Source: Bog-756 sp963734395
Lineage (GTDB): Bacteria; Actinomycetota; Acidimicrobiia; Acidimicrobiales; RAAP-2
Length of the DNA stretch: 64,000 bases
Assembly (NCBI GenBank): GCA_963734395.1
Contig: CAVTGY010000007.1
Span: 1,240,001 to 1,304,000 of the forward strand
Direction: 5' to 3'
In this document: piece after piece, positions 8,225 through 17,334 of the stretch
Layout of the letters: each line of letters begins with the position of its first letter
Position numbering within the stretch: position 1 is the stretch's first letter
Made by a program: the position numbers and the translations under genes
The notes under the pieces: model-generated
What the model saw: only the letters and a program-made list of their open reading frames with translations
The model's database searches: none
Told to the model about the DNA's origin: nothing

Positions 8225-9448
8225 ATGGCACACAAGGCCGGTGACCCGCCCTTTGTGGTGCTCGGCGTCTCCGCCGGCATCGCCGCCTACAAAGCGGTGG
8301 AGGTCTGCCGGGGCCTGGTCGATGCCGGCATCCACGTGGCCCCGGTGCTCACCGAGCGGGCCACTCGGTTCGTGGGCACGGTCACCTTCGATGCGCTCGC
8401 CTCCGAACCGGCACAGACCAGCCTGTGGGACGGGGCGTCGGCCATCCCCCATACCCGCCTCGGCCAGTCGGCCGATCTGATCGTGGTGGCACCGGCCACC
8501 GCCGACCTGTTGGCCCGATACGCCGGCGGGTTTGCCGACGATCTGCTCACCTCGACCCTGGTGGCGACGGCGGCCCCGGTGGTCGTGTGTCCCGCGATGC
8601 ACACCGAGATGTGGGAACACCCGGCCGTGCAGCAGAATCTGAGCGTCCTGCGCTCGCGGGGGGTCACGGTGGTGCCACCCGAGGAGGGGCGCCTGGCCGG
8701 GGGGGACGTCGGGTCGGGCCGGCTGGCCGAACCATCGGTGATCGTCGCCACCGTGCTCGGGTTGCTCGGTGTAGGTGACCCCGGGCACCGCGGCGGCGAC
8801 CTGGCCGGCGTGCGGGTCCTGGTGTCGGCCGGGGGAACCCGCGAACCGATCGACCCGGTGCGCTACATCACCAATCGTTCCTCGGGGAAGCAAGGGCACG
8901 CGGTGGCCAACGCTGCGGCTCGTCGGGGGGCGGATGTGGTGCTGGTGACCACCAGCACCCAGCCGGTGACCCCCGGAGTGGTCGTCGATCCGGTGGAGAC
9001 GGCGGCGGAGATGGAGGCGTCGCTGATGGCCAGGGCCCCCCAGGCCGACGTGGTGATCATGGCCGCCGCGGTGGCCGACTTCCGCCCCAAGGTGGCCACG
9101 GAGTCCAAGCTGCACAAGGCCGACGGCGTCCCCGATCTGGTCCTCGAGCCGACGCCGGACATCCTGGCCGGGCTGGCCCAGCGCCGGCGCGCGGGTCAGG
9201 TCCTGGTCGGGTTCGCGGCGGAGACCGACCAGGTCGCCAAACGGGCGCAGTCCAAGCTCGACGAAAAAGGCGTGGATCTGATCGTGGCCAACGACGTATC
9301 GGCGGCCGGGGTCGGATTCGACCACGACACCAACGCGGTGACCATCTTCGGGGCCGGGGGATCGGCCTCCGCCGTCCCCCTGCGGACCAAGGATGAGGTG
9401 GCCGACGCCATTTTGGATAGGGTGTGCGCGCTGTTGGGCCCCACGTGA
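8225..9448 (+). CDS. coaBC: phosphopantothenoylcysteine decarboxylase / synthetase
   Basis: Bifunctional enzyme of coenzyme A synthesis. It ligates cysteine to 4'-phosphopantothenate, then decarboxylates the product. The N-terminal flavoprotein domain has VSAGIAAYKAVEV and the active-site stretch CPAMHTEMWEHPAVQQN, where most relatives have PAMN. The C-terminal synthetase domain has VSAGGTREPIDPVR, NRSSGKQG near residue 215, AAAVADFRP with its neighbouring K residues, and GFAAET. At 407 residues it has the usual length. A 91-base gap follows rpoZ, with no obvious promoter of the TANNNT kind close to the ATG. Confidence 0.95.
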   Translation: MAHKAGDPPFVVLGVSAGIAAYKAVEVCRGLVDAGIHVAPVLTERATRFVGTVTFDALASEPAQTSLWDGASAIPHTRLGQSADLIVVAPATADLLARYAGGFADDLLTSTLVATAAPVVVCPAMHTEMWEHPAVQQNLSVLRSRGVTVVPPEEGRLAGGDVGSGRLAEPSVIVATVLGLLGVGDPGHRGGDLAGVRVLVSAGGTREPIDPVRYITNRSSGKQGHAVANAAARRGADVVLVTTSTQPVTPGVVVDPVETAAEMEASLMARAPQADVVIMAAAVADFRPKVATESKLHKADGVPDLVLEPTPDILAGLAQRRRAGQVLVGFAAETDQVAKRAQSKLDEKGVDLIVANDVSAAGVGFDHDTNAVTIFGAGGSASAVPLRTKDEVADAILDRVCALLGPT

Positions 9449-9548
9449 ACCGGACGAGTTGTTGGCGGAGACCGGTCGTACCTCATAGGAGCCCACCTGG
9501 TTCCTCCACCGACATGGGCCAATGCCCCCGATCAGATTGGATCCACCC

Positions 9549-10745
9549 GTGAGTACCCGATACACGTTCACCTCCGAGTCGGTGACCGAGGGTCATCCCG
9601 ACAAGATGGCCGACCAGATCTCCGATTCGGTCCTCGACGCCATGATCGCCGAGGACCCGGACAGCAGGGTGGCGTGCGAGACCCTGCTGACCACCGGGTT
9701 GGTACTGGTGGCCGGAGAGATCACCACCACCACTTACGTCGACATCCCCAAACTGGTGCGCAAGACGGTGCTGGACATCGGCTATGACGACGACGCCTAC
9801 GGCATCGACGGCAATACCTGCGGCGTCATCGTCTCGATCGACGAGCAGTCGCCCAACATCGGGCAAGGCGTGGACAACGCCCTCGAGGTACGGGCAGGCA
9901 CCGGTGGCGAGGACCTGCTCAACGCGCAGGGAGCCGGGGACCAGGGAATGATGTTCGGCTACGCGTGCGACGAGACACCGGATCTGATGCCGCTGCCCAT
10001 CTGGCTGGCCCACCGGCTGGCCCAGCGTCTGGCCCAGGTCAGGCGGGTCGGGGTGCTTCCGTACCTGCGGCCTGACGGCAAGACGCAGGTGAGCGTGGTG
10101 TACGAGGACGGCAAGCCGGTGGCGCTGGAGACGGTGCTCATCTCGACCCAGCACGATCCGGGCGTCGATCTCGAGACCCTGCTACTGCCCGACCTCCGCG
10201 ACAACGTGATCAACCCGCTGTTGCCGCCGGACCTGGACTGCGGGCATCTGCGCATCCTGGCCAACCCGACCGGGGTCTTCGAACTGGGTGGGCCCCACGC
10301 CGACACCGGTCTCACCGGTCGCAAGATCATCGTGGACACCTACGGCGGGATGGCCCGCCACGGGGGTGGTGCCTTCTCGGGCAAGGACCCGTCGAAGGTC
10401 GATCGGTCCGCCGCCTATGCCGCCCGCTGGGTGGCGAAGAACCTGGTCGCGGCCGGCGCCGCCACCCGGTGCGAAGTCCAGGTGGCCTACGCCATCGGCG
10501 TGGCCCGACCGGTTTCGGTGTTGGTGGAGACCTTCGGGACCGAACGGGTCGACCCGGGACGGATCGCCGCGGTGGTCGACGACGTGTTCGATCTGCGTCC
10601 CGCCGCCATCGTGGCCGACCTGGATCTGAAGCGACCGATCTACCGGAAGACGGCCGCCTACGGCCACTTCGGTCGGGCCGACAAGGAGTTCACCTGGGAG
10701 GACACCTCCAGGGCCGACGACGTGAAACAGGCACTCGGCCTCTGA
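9549..10745 (+). CDS. metK: S-adenosylmethionine synthetase
   Basis: Makes SAM from methionine and ATP. The signature SESVTEGHPDKMADQISD is at the N-terminus; GAGDQGMMFGYA is near residue 128 and GGGAFSGKDPSKVDRS near 274. The 398 residues match the family. I chose GTG 9549 because family proteins start a few residues before YTFTSESV. ATG 9522 would add nine residues with no ribosome-binding site. The 100 bases upstream show no SAM riboswitch that I can recognise. Confidence 0.95.
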   Translation: MSTRYTFTSESVTEGHPDKMADQISDSVLDAMIAEDPDSRVACETLLTTGLVLVAGEITTTTYVDIPKLVRKTVLDIGYDDDAYGIDGNTCGVIVSIDEQSPNIGQGVDNALEVRAGTGGEDLLNAQGAGDQGMMFGYACDETPDLMPLPIWLAHRLAQRLAQVRRVGVLPYLRPDGKTQVSVVYEDGKPVALETVLISTQHDPGVDLETLLLPDLRDNVINPLLPPDLDCGHLRILANPTGVFELGGPHADTGLTGRKIIVDTYGGMARHGGGAFSGKDPSKVDRSAAYAARWVAKNLVAAGAATRCEVQVAYAIGVARPVSVLVETFGTERVDPGRIAAVVDDVFDLRPAAIVADLDLKRPIYRKTAAYGHFGRADKEFTWEDTSRADDVKQALGL

Positions 10746-10810
10746 GCCCTCCCTCTCGGCCGGCAACGCCACCTCCCCAGCCGAACGGTTCCCGGGACCG
10801 CATCGTTCGA

Positions 10811-12593
10811 GTGGTGCCGGACGTGGCGGCGATCCACCGCCGCTTCGACTATTCGGTCCCGCCGTCGATGAGCGGGGACATCGGTGTGGGCAGCCGGGTC
10901 CGTATCGACCTGCACGGCCGACGGGTCGGTGCCTGGGTGGTCGAGGACGACGTCGAGCCCACCGCCCGGGTGTCGGTCAAGCCCCTGGCCGCCTCCAGCG
11001 GGCTGGGTCCCCCTCCGTCGGTGGTGACCCTGGCCGAATGGGCGGCGTGGCGATGGGCCGGGCCGCTGTCCTCGTTCCTGGGTACCGCCTCTCCGCCCCG
11101 GGTGGTCCGACCCGTCGCCATCGAGCCGTGCGCGGGGACCGGGGGTGGCCGGAACGGATGACCAGAGCCACCGCCCACCGCTCTCGCCCGGCGGTGGTTC
11201 GGTGTCCATCGTCGACGACGCGCTCTCCGGCGTCGATGGGTGCTCGGTGGTCCGGCTGGCTCCCGCGCTCGACGCCACTCTGGTGGTCCTCGAGGTGATC
11301 CATCGGACAGGACCGGCCGGGGCTCTGGTCCTGGTGCCCTCCCACGCACGCGCCGACCGGGTGGCCGACCGGCTGCGGCGGGCCGGTGTGACGGTGGCCC
11401 TGCTCCCCGACATGTGGGAGTTGGCATCGACGGGAACCTGTGTGGTGGTCGGAACCAGGGCCGCGGCGTGGGCCCCCCTGCCCCGGGTCCGGGCCGCCAT
11501 CGTCCTCGACGCCCACGACGAGTCCTACCGGGAGGAGCGGTCCCCGACCTGGTCGGCGGTCGATGTCATCGCCGAGCGGGGCCGGCGCGATCTGGCCCCG
11601 GTGGTGCTGGTGACTCCTTGCCCGCCGGTGGTGCTGGCCGAGGGGCGCACGGTGGTCACCACCCCGCGGGCCGTCGAGCGCCGAGGGTGGCCGACGGTCG
11701 AGGTGGTCGACCGCACCGGCGATGATCCCCGCACCGGGCTCTTTTCGGAGCGACTGGTCGTGAACCTCCGGTCGGTGCTCGAACGTCCCGAGGGTCGGGT
11801 GGTGTGCGTGCTCAACCGGATCGGCCGCATCCGGCTCCTGGCCTGCGGTGCCTGCGGGTCGCTGGCCCTTTGCACGCGGTGTGGGGGGGCGGTGGCCCAA
11901 CCCGAAGCGTCGGCGGCTCTGCGTTGCCGTCGTTGCGATCACTCCCGTCCGCCGGTGTGCGCGGCATGTGACTCCACCCGTTTGAAGGCGCTTCGGATCG
12001 GGGTGACCCGGGCCACCGAGGAGCTGACCGCGTTGACCGGAACCGAAGCGGTCGAGGTCACCGCCAAGTCGGGACCGTTGGACCCGGCCGGCGTCCGCCT
12101 GCTGGTCGGCACCGAAGCCGTGCTCCATCGGGTGAACCAGGCCGACACGGTGGCCTTTTTGGACATCGATCAACATTTGCTGGCGGCGAGGTTCGCGGCG
12201 GGCGAGGAGGCGCTCGCCCTGTTGGCCCGCGCCGCCCGGTTGGTCGGCACCCGCAGCCGGGGGGGGCGACTACTGGTTCAGACCCGGATTCCCGATCACG
12301 AGGTGTTGCGGGCCGCGGCCCATGCCGATCCCACCCTGGTGTCGGCGCCGGAACGGGAGCTCCGCCAGGCGCTCGGACTCCCACCCTTCTGCGCCCTGGC
12401 CGCGGTCGGGGGACCGGGCGGAGCTCGGTTCGCCGAAGGACTCCGGTCGATCGACGGAGTGTCGGTGTCCCACGTGGACGGGGACCGGTGGTTGGTGCGA
12501 GCGGCCGACCACGCCGCGCTGTGCAACGGCTTGGCCGCGGTACCCCGGCCGCCGGATCGATTGCGAGTGGAGGTGGATCCGACCGACACCTGA
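10811..12593 (+). CDS. priA: primosomal protein N' (PriA), helicase-defective actinobacterial form, frame-disrupted
   Basis: Replication-restart protein. The N-terminal 3'-DNA-binding domain reads RRFDYSVPPSM and GSRVRIDLHGRRVGAWV. The motor region has no Walker A GKT, and the DEAH box is degraded to LDAHDESYREER, as expected for actinobacterial PriA, which is thought not to be a helicase. The zinc-binding cysteines CGACGSLALCTRCGG and CRRCDHSRPPVCAAC are intact. Frame 2 ends at 11161 and frame 3 carries on from about 11145; removing one G from the G-run at 11141-11145 joins them without a gap. The start, GTG 10811, is approximate: the family motif RV.PDV begins almost at this codon. Confidence 0.88.
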
Positions 12594-12675
12594 ACCACGC
12601 CGGTGACCTGCGCCCCTACCAGCGGCGATGCCCGCAACCCGGGCGCAGATCGGCTCCGGCCACCCCAACACCTCG

Positions 12676-12681
12676 TACACT
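12676..12681 (+). promoter_or_regulatory. -10 element TACACT of def, leaderless spacing
   Basis: TACACT ends seven bases before the def ATG at 12689. No appreciable Shine-Dalgarno match lies between it and the start. The identical hexamer and gap occur before the TPR gene at 47019. Confidence 0.6.
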
Positions 12682-12688
12682 GGCAACC

Positions 12689-13234
12689 ATGTCGTCCTAC
12701 TCAGTGCGCGTCTACGGCGACCCGGTGCTGAAGCAGCGGGCCCGCGAGGTCGATCAGGTGGATGGGTCGCTGGTCCGCCTGGTCGACGACATGGTGGAGA
12801 CCATGTACGAGTCCGAGGGCGTCGGCCTGGCCGCACCACAGGTCGGCGTGCAGAAGCGGCTGTTCGTCTACGACGTGGGCGAAGGGCCGCAGGCGATCGT
12901 CAACCCGACCATCGTGGAGTCCGACGGCGAGTGGTATCACGATGAGGGGTGCCTCTCCATCCCCGGACTTCGGTTGGGCATCGTGCGTCCCAACCGGGTG
13001 CACATCGTGGGCTACGACCTCGACGGCAACGAGATCTCGGTGGAGGGCGATGAATTCCTGGGCCGGGTGTTCCAGCACGAGGTCGACCACCTCGATGGTG
13101 TGCTGATGGTCGAGCGGCTCGAGGAGGACACTCGCAAGTTGGCCCTCCGTGTCCTTCGGGACCGGGCACTCGGCTTCGACACCTCGGCCATGGAGGCCAA
13201 GCTGGTGTCGGCCGGCAGCGAGCAAGAGGTCTGA
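12689..13234 (+). CDS. def: peptide deformylase
   Basis: Removes the formyl group from new N-terminal methionines. All three metal-site motifs are present: GVGLAAPQVG near residue 46, EGCLSIPG near 87 (Cys metal ligand) and QHEVDHLDG near 128 (two His ligands and the catalytic Glu). At 181 residues it is a normal length. It is followed by fmt, which adds the formyl group to initiator tRNA, a classic pairing of the two opposing steps. Here each gene appears to have its own leaderless promoter. Confidence 0.96.
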   Translation: MSSYSVRVYGDPVLKQRAREVDQVDGSLVRLVDDMVETMYESEGVGLAAPQVGVQKRLFVYDVGEGPQAIVNPTIVESDGEWYHDEGCLSIPGLRLGIVRPNRVHIVGYDLDGNEISVEGDEFLGRVFQHEVDHLDGVLMVERLEEDTRKLALRVLRDRALGFDTSAMEAKLVSAGSEQEV

Positions 13235-13269
13235 GCGCAAGAGGTCTGACCGCTCGAGCGCGCGACCGG

Positions 13270-13275
13270 TAGCGT
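13270..13275 (+). promoter_or_regulatory. -10 element TAGCGT of fmt, leaderless spacing
   Basis: TAGCGT fits TANNNT and ends eight bases before the fmt ATG at 13284, in the 49-base def-fmt gap. Confidence 0.55.
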
Positions 13276-13283
13276 CACCGTCC

Positions 13284-14186
13284 ATGGCCCGACTGGTGTT
13301 TCTGGGGACTCCCGAGTCGGCGGTGCCCCCGTTGCGAATGCTGGTCGACGCCGGCCATGACATGGCCCTGGTGGTCAGCCGGCCGGACAAACGACGGGGA
13401 AGGGGTCCGGGGCTGGTCCCCAGCCCGGTGAAGGCCGCCGCCGCCGAACTGGGCCTGCCGGTCACCGACTCGCTCGACGGAATCGTCGGCGTGGGGGCCG
13501 AACTGGGCGTGGTGGTGGCCTATGGCCGGATCATTCCGGTGGCCGTGCTCGACCGAGTTCCGATGGTCAATCTCCACTTCTCGCTGCTTCCCCGGTGGCG
13601 CGGCGCGGCGCCGGTAGAGCGGGCAATCCTCGAGGGCGACGCCGAGGCCGGTGTCTGCCTGATGGCGGTGGAGGCCGGGCTGGACACCGGTGCCGTCTAC
13701 GCCGAGGCCCAGACCGAGATCGGCGACGAGGAGACCGCGGACGAGCTTCGACACCGCCTGGTCGTCATGGGCTGCGACCTCCTGGTCGATCATCTGGCCG
13801 ACGGCCTCCGCGGCCTGCCGGTGCCCAGGGAACAATCCGGCGAGCCTTCGTACGCCGAGAAGATCCATGCCTCCGAACTCGAGCTCCGATGGGAGCAGCC
13901 GGGTCCGCAGATCCGCCGGGTCATTCGTCTGGGTCACGCCTGGACCACGTTCCGCGGGCGCCGGCTGACCATCCACCGGGCGGCGGAGCCGTCCCCGTTG
14001 GATGTCGACACCCGTGGTGACCGGCTGGGCGTGTCTCCGGGCGCGCTGGTCGGCACTGATGTGGTGGCCGGCGGTGGAACCCGGGTCCGCCTGGTCACGG
14101 TGCAGGTGGAGGGCAGGCGTCCCATGGATGCAGAAGCCTGGCGGCGCGGTGTGCGGCCGGGCCCCGACGAGCGACTCGGTGGGTGA
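13284..14186 (+). CDS. fmt: methionyl-tRNA formyltransferase
   Basis: Formylates Met-tRNA for initiation. The Rossmann start is VFLGTPESAVPPL. The catalytic formyltransferase motif reads NLHFSLLPRWRGAAPV near residue 98, with the Asn-His pair and the SLLP loop, and LDTGAVY follows. The C-terminal OB-like tRNA-binding domain begins near residue 200 (EPSYAEKI). At 300 residues it is slightly short but complete. Confidence 0.95.
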   Translation: MARLVFLGTPESAVPPLRMLVDAGHDMALVVSRPDKRRGRGPGLVPSPVKAAAAELGLPVTDSLDGIVGVGAELGVVVAYGRIIPVAVLDRVPMVNLHFSLLPRWRGAAPVERAILEGDAEAGVCLMAVEAGLDTGAVYAEAQTEIGDEETADELRHRLVVMGCDLLVDHLADGLRGLPVPREQSGEPSYAEKIHASELELRWEQPGPQIRRVIRLGHAWTTFRGRRLTIHRAAEPSPLDVDTRGDRLGVSPGALVGTDVVAGGGTRVRLVTVQVEGRRPMDAEAWRRGVRPGPDERLGG

Positions 14187-14227
14187 CCCGGCGGACCATC
14201 GGCCGCCGACCCGCCCTGACCCGCCGA

Positions 14228-14233
14228 TAGGCT
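14228..14233 (+). promoter_or_regulatory. -10 element TAGGCT of rpe, leaderless spacing
   Basis: TAGGCT ends eight bases before the rpe ATG at 14242. The same hexamer serves fba and, on the other strand, the DUF1844 gene. Confidence 0.58.
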
Positions 14234-14241
14234 CACCGGTG

Positions 14242-14949
14242 ATGGTGAGCTCAGCGACCGTGCCTCCGATGCGGGTGGCGCCATCGATCCTCTCCGCCGA
14301 CTTCGGAGGTCTGGCCGAAGCGGTCAACCTGGTCACCCCGGGCGCCGACTGGCTGCACCTCGACGTGATGGACGGGCATTTCGTCCCCAACCTGACTATC
14401 GGTCCGCCGGTGGTGGCGTCCCTCCGTGAGCACACCGAGCTGTTCTTCGACACCCACCTGATGATCACCGACCCGGCCCGGTACCTCGAATCGTTCCGCG
14501 ATGCTGGCGCCGACGGGTGCACGGTGCACGTCGAGGTGGGACGCACGGGGGCGCTGGTCGCCCAGATGCGCGATCTGGGTCTGCGGGTGGGCCTGGCCGC
14601 CAACCCCGATACCCCGTTCGAGGCGGTGGAGCCGTTTTTGGACCAGGTCGACCTGGTCCTGTGCATGACGGTGTTCCCCGGATTCGGCGGGCAGTCGTTC
14701 ATCGGCGAGGTGATGCCCAAGGTGCGCCAGGTCCGGCGGGCGGCCGCCGCAGCCGGCCTGTCCCTCGACGTCGAGGTGGACGGGGGGATCGACGAGCACA
14801 CCGTGGTCGAGGCGGCAGTGTCGGGTGCCAACGTGTTCGTGGCCGGTTCGGCGGTGTTCGGACGACCGCACCCGTTGGTGGCAGCCAGGGGAATCTTGCG
14901 TGCCGCCGAGGAAGCGGTGACCAACGATCCACTCCCGACCCGTCGGTGA
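14242..14949 (+). CDS. rpe: ribulose-phosphate 3-epimerase
   Basis: Interconverts ribulose 5-phosphate and xylulose 5-phosphate in the pentose phosphate pathway. The TIM-barrel motifs are APSILSADFG, WLHLDVMDGHFVPN (metal ligands His and Asp), DTHLMI, VFPGFGGQSFI and VDGGI. The protein is 235 residues. ATG 14242 is chosen over ATG 14269 because its spacing from TAGGCT matches the other leaderless genes. The stop overlaps the ribD GTG by four bases, which links the pentose pathway to riboflavin synthesis; ribulose 5-phosphate is a riboflavin precursor. Confidence 0.95.
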   Translation: MVSSATVPPMRVAPSILSADFGGLAEAVNLVTPGADWLHLDVMDGHFVPNLTIGPPVVASLREHTELFFDTHLMITDPARYLESFRDAGADGCTVHVEVGRTGALVAQMRDLGLRVGLAANPDTPFEAVEPFLDQVDLVLCMTVFPGFGGQSFIGEVMPKVRQVRRAAAAAGLSLDVEVDGGIDEHTVVEAAVSGANVFVAGSAVFGRPHPLVAARGILRAAEEAVTNDPLPTRR

Positions 14950-15977
14950 CCGCGTCCGACCCCCAGGACGGCGAGTGGATGACCCGCGCGTTGGAGGCCG
15001 CCGGACGGGTCCAAGGGCTCACCGCCCCCAATCCATGGGTGGGTGCGGTCGTCGTCCCGGCCACCGGTGACGGAGACACCTGGTTTTCGGCGGCCACCTC
15101 GCCTCCGGGAGGACCGCACGCCGAAGCCGCCGCGCTGGCCGCCGCCGGTCCGCTGGCCGATCTGGCCACGCTCTATGTGACCCTTGAGCCATGCGCGCAC
15201 CACGGCCGCACCCCGCCCTGTACCGAGGCCATCATTCACTCGGGGATCCGGCGGGTGGTGGTGGGCATCGAGGACCCCGATCCCCAGGTCAGCGGTCGAG
15301 GCATGGCGGCGCTGCGGGCCGCCGGTATCCAGGTGGACATCGGAGTGGAGGCGGAGACCGTCAACGAACAACTGGTCGCCTACCTCAAGCACCGCCGCAC
15401 CGGCAGACCGTGGGTGGTCCTCAAAATGGCCGCCACGCTGGACGGGGGAACGGCGGCGCAAGACGGGACCAGTCAGTGGATCACCGGTCCCGCCGCCCGA
15501 ACGGACGCCCACCGGCTCCGGGCCCGATCCGATGCCGTGCTGGTCGGCGCGGGCACCGTCCGGGCGGACGACCCCGCGCTCACCGTTCGCCTGTCGCCCG
15601 ATGACCCCTACTTCCGGTCTCCCGCCCAACAGCCGATCAGGGTGGTCCTCGGAAAGGCACCGACCGGGGCCGCGGTCTGGCCGGTCCTCGAGCTCCGCGG
15701 TGACCTCGGCCAGGTGTTGGATGACCTCGGGAGCCGCGGGATCGTGCAGGTTCTGGTGGAGGGCGGGGCCACCGTGGCGCACGCCTTCCATCGGTCGGGT
15801 CTGGTCGACCGGTATGTCTTGTACCTGGCGCCCGCACTGTTCGGGGGGAACGATGCCCGGCCGCTCTTCGACGGACCCGGCGCGTCCACACTGGGGGAGC
15901 TCTGGCGGGGCCGGGTGCTGTCGGTGACTAGCCTGGAGGGCGATTTGAGGGTGGAGTTGGCCTCCTCCGACGGCTAG
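14946..15977 (+). CDS. ribD: bifunctional riboflavin deaminase / reductase
   Basis: Deaminates and then reduces the pyrimidine intermediate of riboflavin synthesis. The deaminase domain has PHAEAAAL and the zinc-site block EPCAHHGRTPPC near residue 80. The reductase domain begins near 155 (RPWVVLKMAATLDGG, then SQWITG, LVGAGTVRADDP, VLVEGGATV). The stretch between RVVLGKAP and VLVEGG is shorter than in most relatives, but the frame is continuous and the catalytic motifs are kept. The start is the GTG that overlaps the rpe stop. There are 343 residues. Confidence 0.94.
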   Translation: MTASDPQDGEWMTRALEAAGRVQGLTAPNPWVGAVVVPATGDGDTWFSAATSPPGGPHAEAAALAAAGPLADLATLYVTLEPCAHHGRTPPCTEAIIHSGIRRVVVGIEDPDPQVSGRGMAALRAAGIQVDIGVEAETVNEQLVAYLKHRRTGRPWVVLKMAATLDGGTAAQDGTSQWITGPAARTDAHRLRARSDAVLVGAGTVRADDPALTVRLSPDDPYFRSPAQQPIRVVLGKAPTGAAVWPVLELRGDLGQVLDDLGSRGIVQVLVEGGATVAHAFHRSGLVDRYVLYLAPALFGGNDARPLFDGPGASTLGELWRGRVLSVTSLEGDLRVELASSDG

Positions 15978-16008
15978 GCCACCCCACCTGATCTCAGAAA
16001 TTGCCTAA

Positions 16009-16027
16009 GGCCGGCGCCCCGCCGGCC
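16009..16027 (+). terminator. GC-rich hairpin between ribD and ribBA
   Basis: A perfect 8-bp stem (16009-16016 with 16020-16027) with a three-base loop. No U-tract follows, so this is either an actinobacterial U-less terminator or part of the ribBA leader. No FMN riboswitch core is visible in the 136-base gap. Confidence 0.4.
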
Positions 16028-16113
16028 GACATAAGAACAACCGGTATTTGGGCTCGTGAGCCGGTGACGCCGCCCACAGCCGTGCACAGCGAACAGAGGG
16101 AGAGAAAGGGTCC

Positions 16114-17334
16114 ATGCCCTTTTCATCGGTTGAGGATGCGATAACTGCAGTCGGACGCGGCGAGATCGTCGTGGTCGTCGACGATGAGGATCGCGAAAAC
16201 GAGGGCGACCTGATCATGGCCGCCGACGCGGTCACCCCAGAGAAGATCGCATTCTTCCTCGCCCACACCTCAGGTCTGATCTGTGTGCCGCTCACCCCCG
16301 AGCGGGTCGAACAGCTCGACCTCCCTCTGATGGTGACCTCGAACACCGAGGTGCAGCGGACCGCCTTCACCGTGAGCGTCGACTATCGGCACGGGACCTC
16401 GACCGGAATCTCCGCCTCGGATCGGGCCGCCACCATCAAGGCGCTCGTCGACCCTCACATCCGCCCCACCGACCTCAACCGGCCGGGTCACATCTTCCCC
16501 CTGCGGTACCGGCCCGGCGGGGTGCTCAAGCGGGCCGGCCACACCGAGGCTGCGGTCGATCTGGCCCGGGCCGCCGGCATGTCACCGGCCGGGGTGCTGT
16601 GCGAGGTGGTCAGCGAGGACAAGACCGGGATGGCCCGCCTGCCCGAGCTGACCGGGTTTGCCAGAAAGCATGGTCTCCACCTCATCTCCATCGCCGATCT
16701 GATCCGTTACCGCAGGCACAAGGACAAGCTGGTGCGCCGCATCGCCGATGCCCGAATTCCTACCGACTATGGGGACTTCACCGTGTACGCCTACGAATCG
16801 GTGCTCGACGGGGAACACCACGTGGCCCTGGTCAAAGGAGAGGTCAACGGGAAGGCCAACACCTTGGTCCGCGTACACAGCGAGTGCCTGACCGGCGACG
16901 TCTTCGGTTCGGCACGCTGCGACTGTGGACCCCAGCTCCATGCCGCGATGGCCGCCATCAGCGAGGAGGGGACCGGCGTGATCGTCTACCTTCGGGGGCA
17001 TGAGGGCAGGGGCATCGGGCTGGCCCACAAGCTCCGCGCCTACAACCTCCAAGAGGAGGGATTCGACACCGTGGACGCCAATCTCGAGTTGGGCCTGCCG
17101 GCCGACTCGCGCGAGTACGGGATCGGCGCGCAGATCTTGGTCGACCTGGGGGTGACCACCATGCGCCTGATGACCAACAACCCGACCAAGTACGGCGGCC
17201 TCGAGGGGTTCGGCCTCGATATCGTCGAGCGGGTGCATCTCCAACCCTCGCCCACACCGGAGAACATCGAGTACCTGAGGACCAAGCGAGAGCGGATGGG
17301 TCATCTGCTCGAGGGACTCGATGACGTCCTCTGA
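16114..17334 (+). CDS. ribBA: 3,4-dihydroxy-2-butanone 4-phosphate synthase / GTP cyclohydrolase II
   Basis: Supplies both precursors of riboflavin. The N-terminal RibB domain has the acidic active-site block DDEDRENEGDLI and HGTSTGISASDRA. The C-terminal RibA domain begins near residue 205 and carries the zinc ligands SECLTGDVFGSARCDCG, then LRGHEGRGIGL and MTNNPTKYGGLEG. It has 406 residues, the usual length for the fusion. A GAGGGAGAGAAAGG purine-rich ribosome-binding site precedes the ATG. The 3' end overlaps ribH by 14 bases. Confidence 0.96.
   Translation: MPFSSVEDAITAVGRGEIVVVVDDEDRENEGDLIMAADAVTPEKIAFFLAHTSGLICVPLTPERVEQLDLPLMVTSNTEVQRTAFTVSVDYRHGTSTGISASDRAATIKALVDPHIRPTDLNRPGHIFPLRYRPGGVLKRAGHTEAAVDLARAAGMSPAGVLCEVVSEDKTGMARLPELTGFARKHGLHLISIADLIRYRRHKDKLVRRIADARIPTDYGDFTVYAYESVLDGEHHVALVKGEVNGKANTLVRVHSECLTGDVFGSARCDCGPQLHAAMAAISEEGTGVIVYLRGHEGRGIGLAHKLRAYNLQEEGFDTVDANLELGLPADSREYGIGAQILVDLGVTTMRLMTNNPTKYGGLEGFGLDIVERVHLQPSPTPENIEYLRTKRERMGHLLEGLDDVL

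Noticed and set aside
9449..9548. SAM riboswitch before metK
   Set aside because: Only 100 bases, with no kink-turn or pseudoknot signature.
11141..11145. Programmed frameshift in priA
   Set aside because: A bare G-run with no slippery heptamer, stop context or pseudoknot that I can see; one of many similar indels.
13275..15791. 838-codon minus-strand ORF opposite fmt, rpe and ribD
   Set aside because: Antisense shadow across three well-recognised genes.
15978..16113. FMN riboswitch before ribBA
   Set aside because: None of the conserved RFN segments is present, only a simple GC hairpin.
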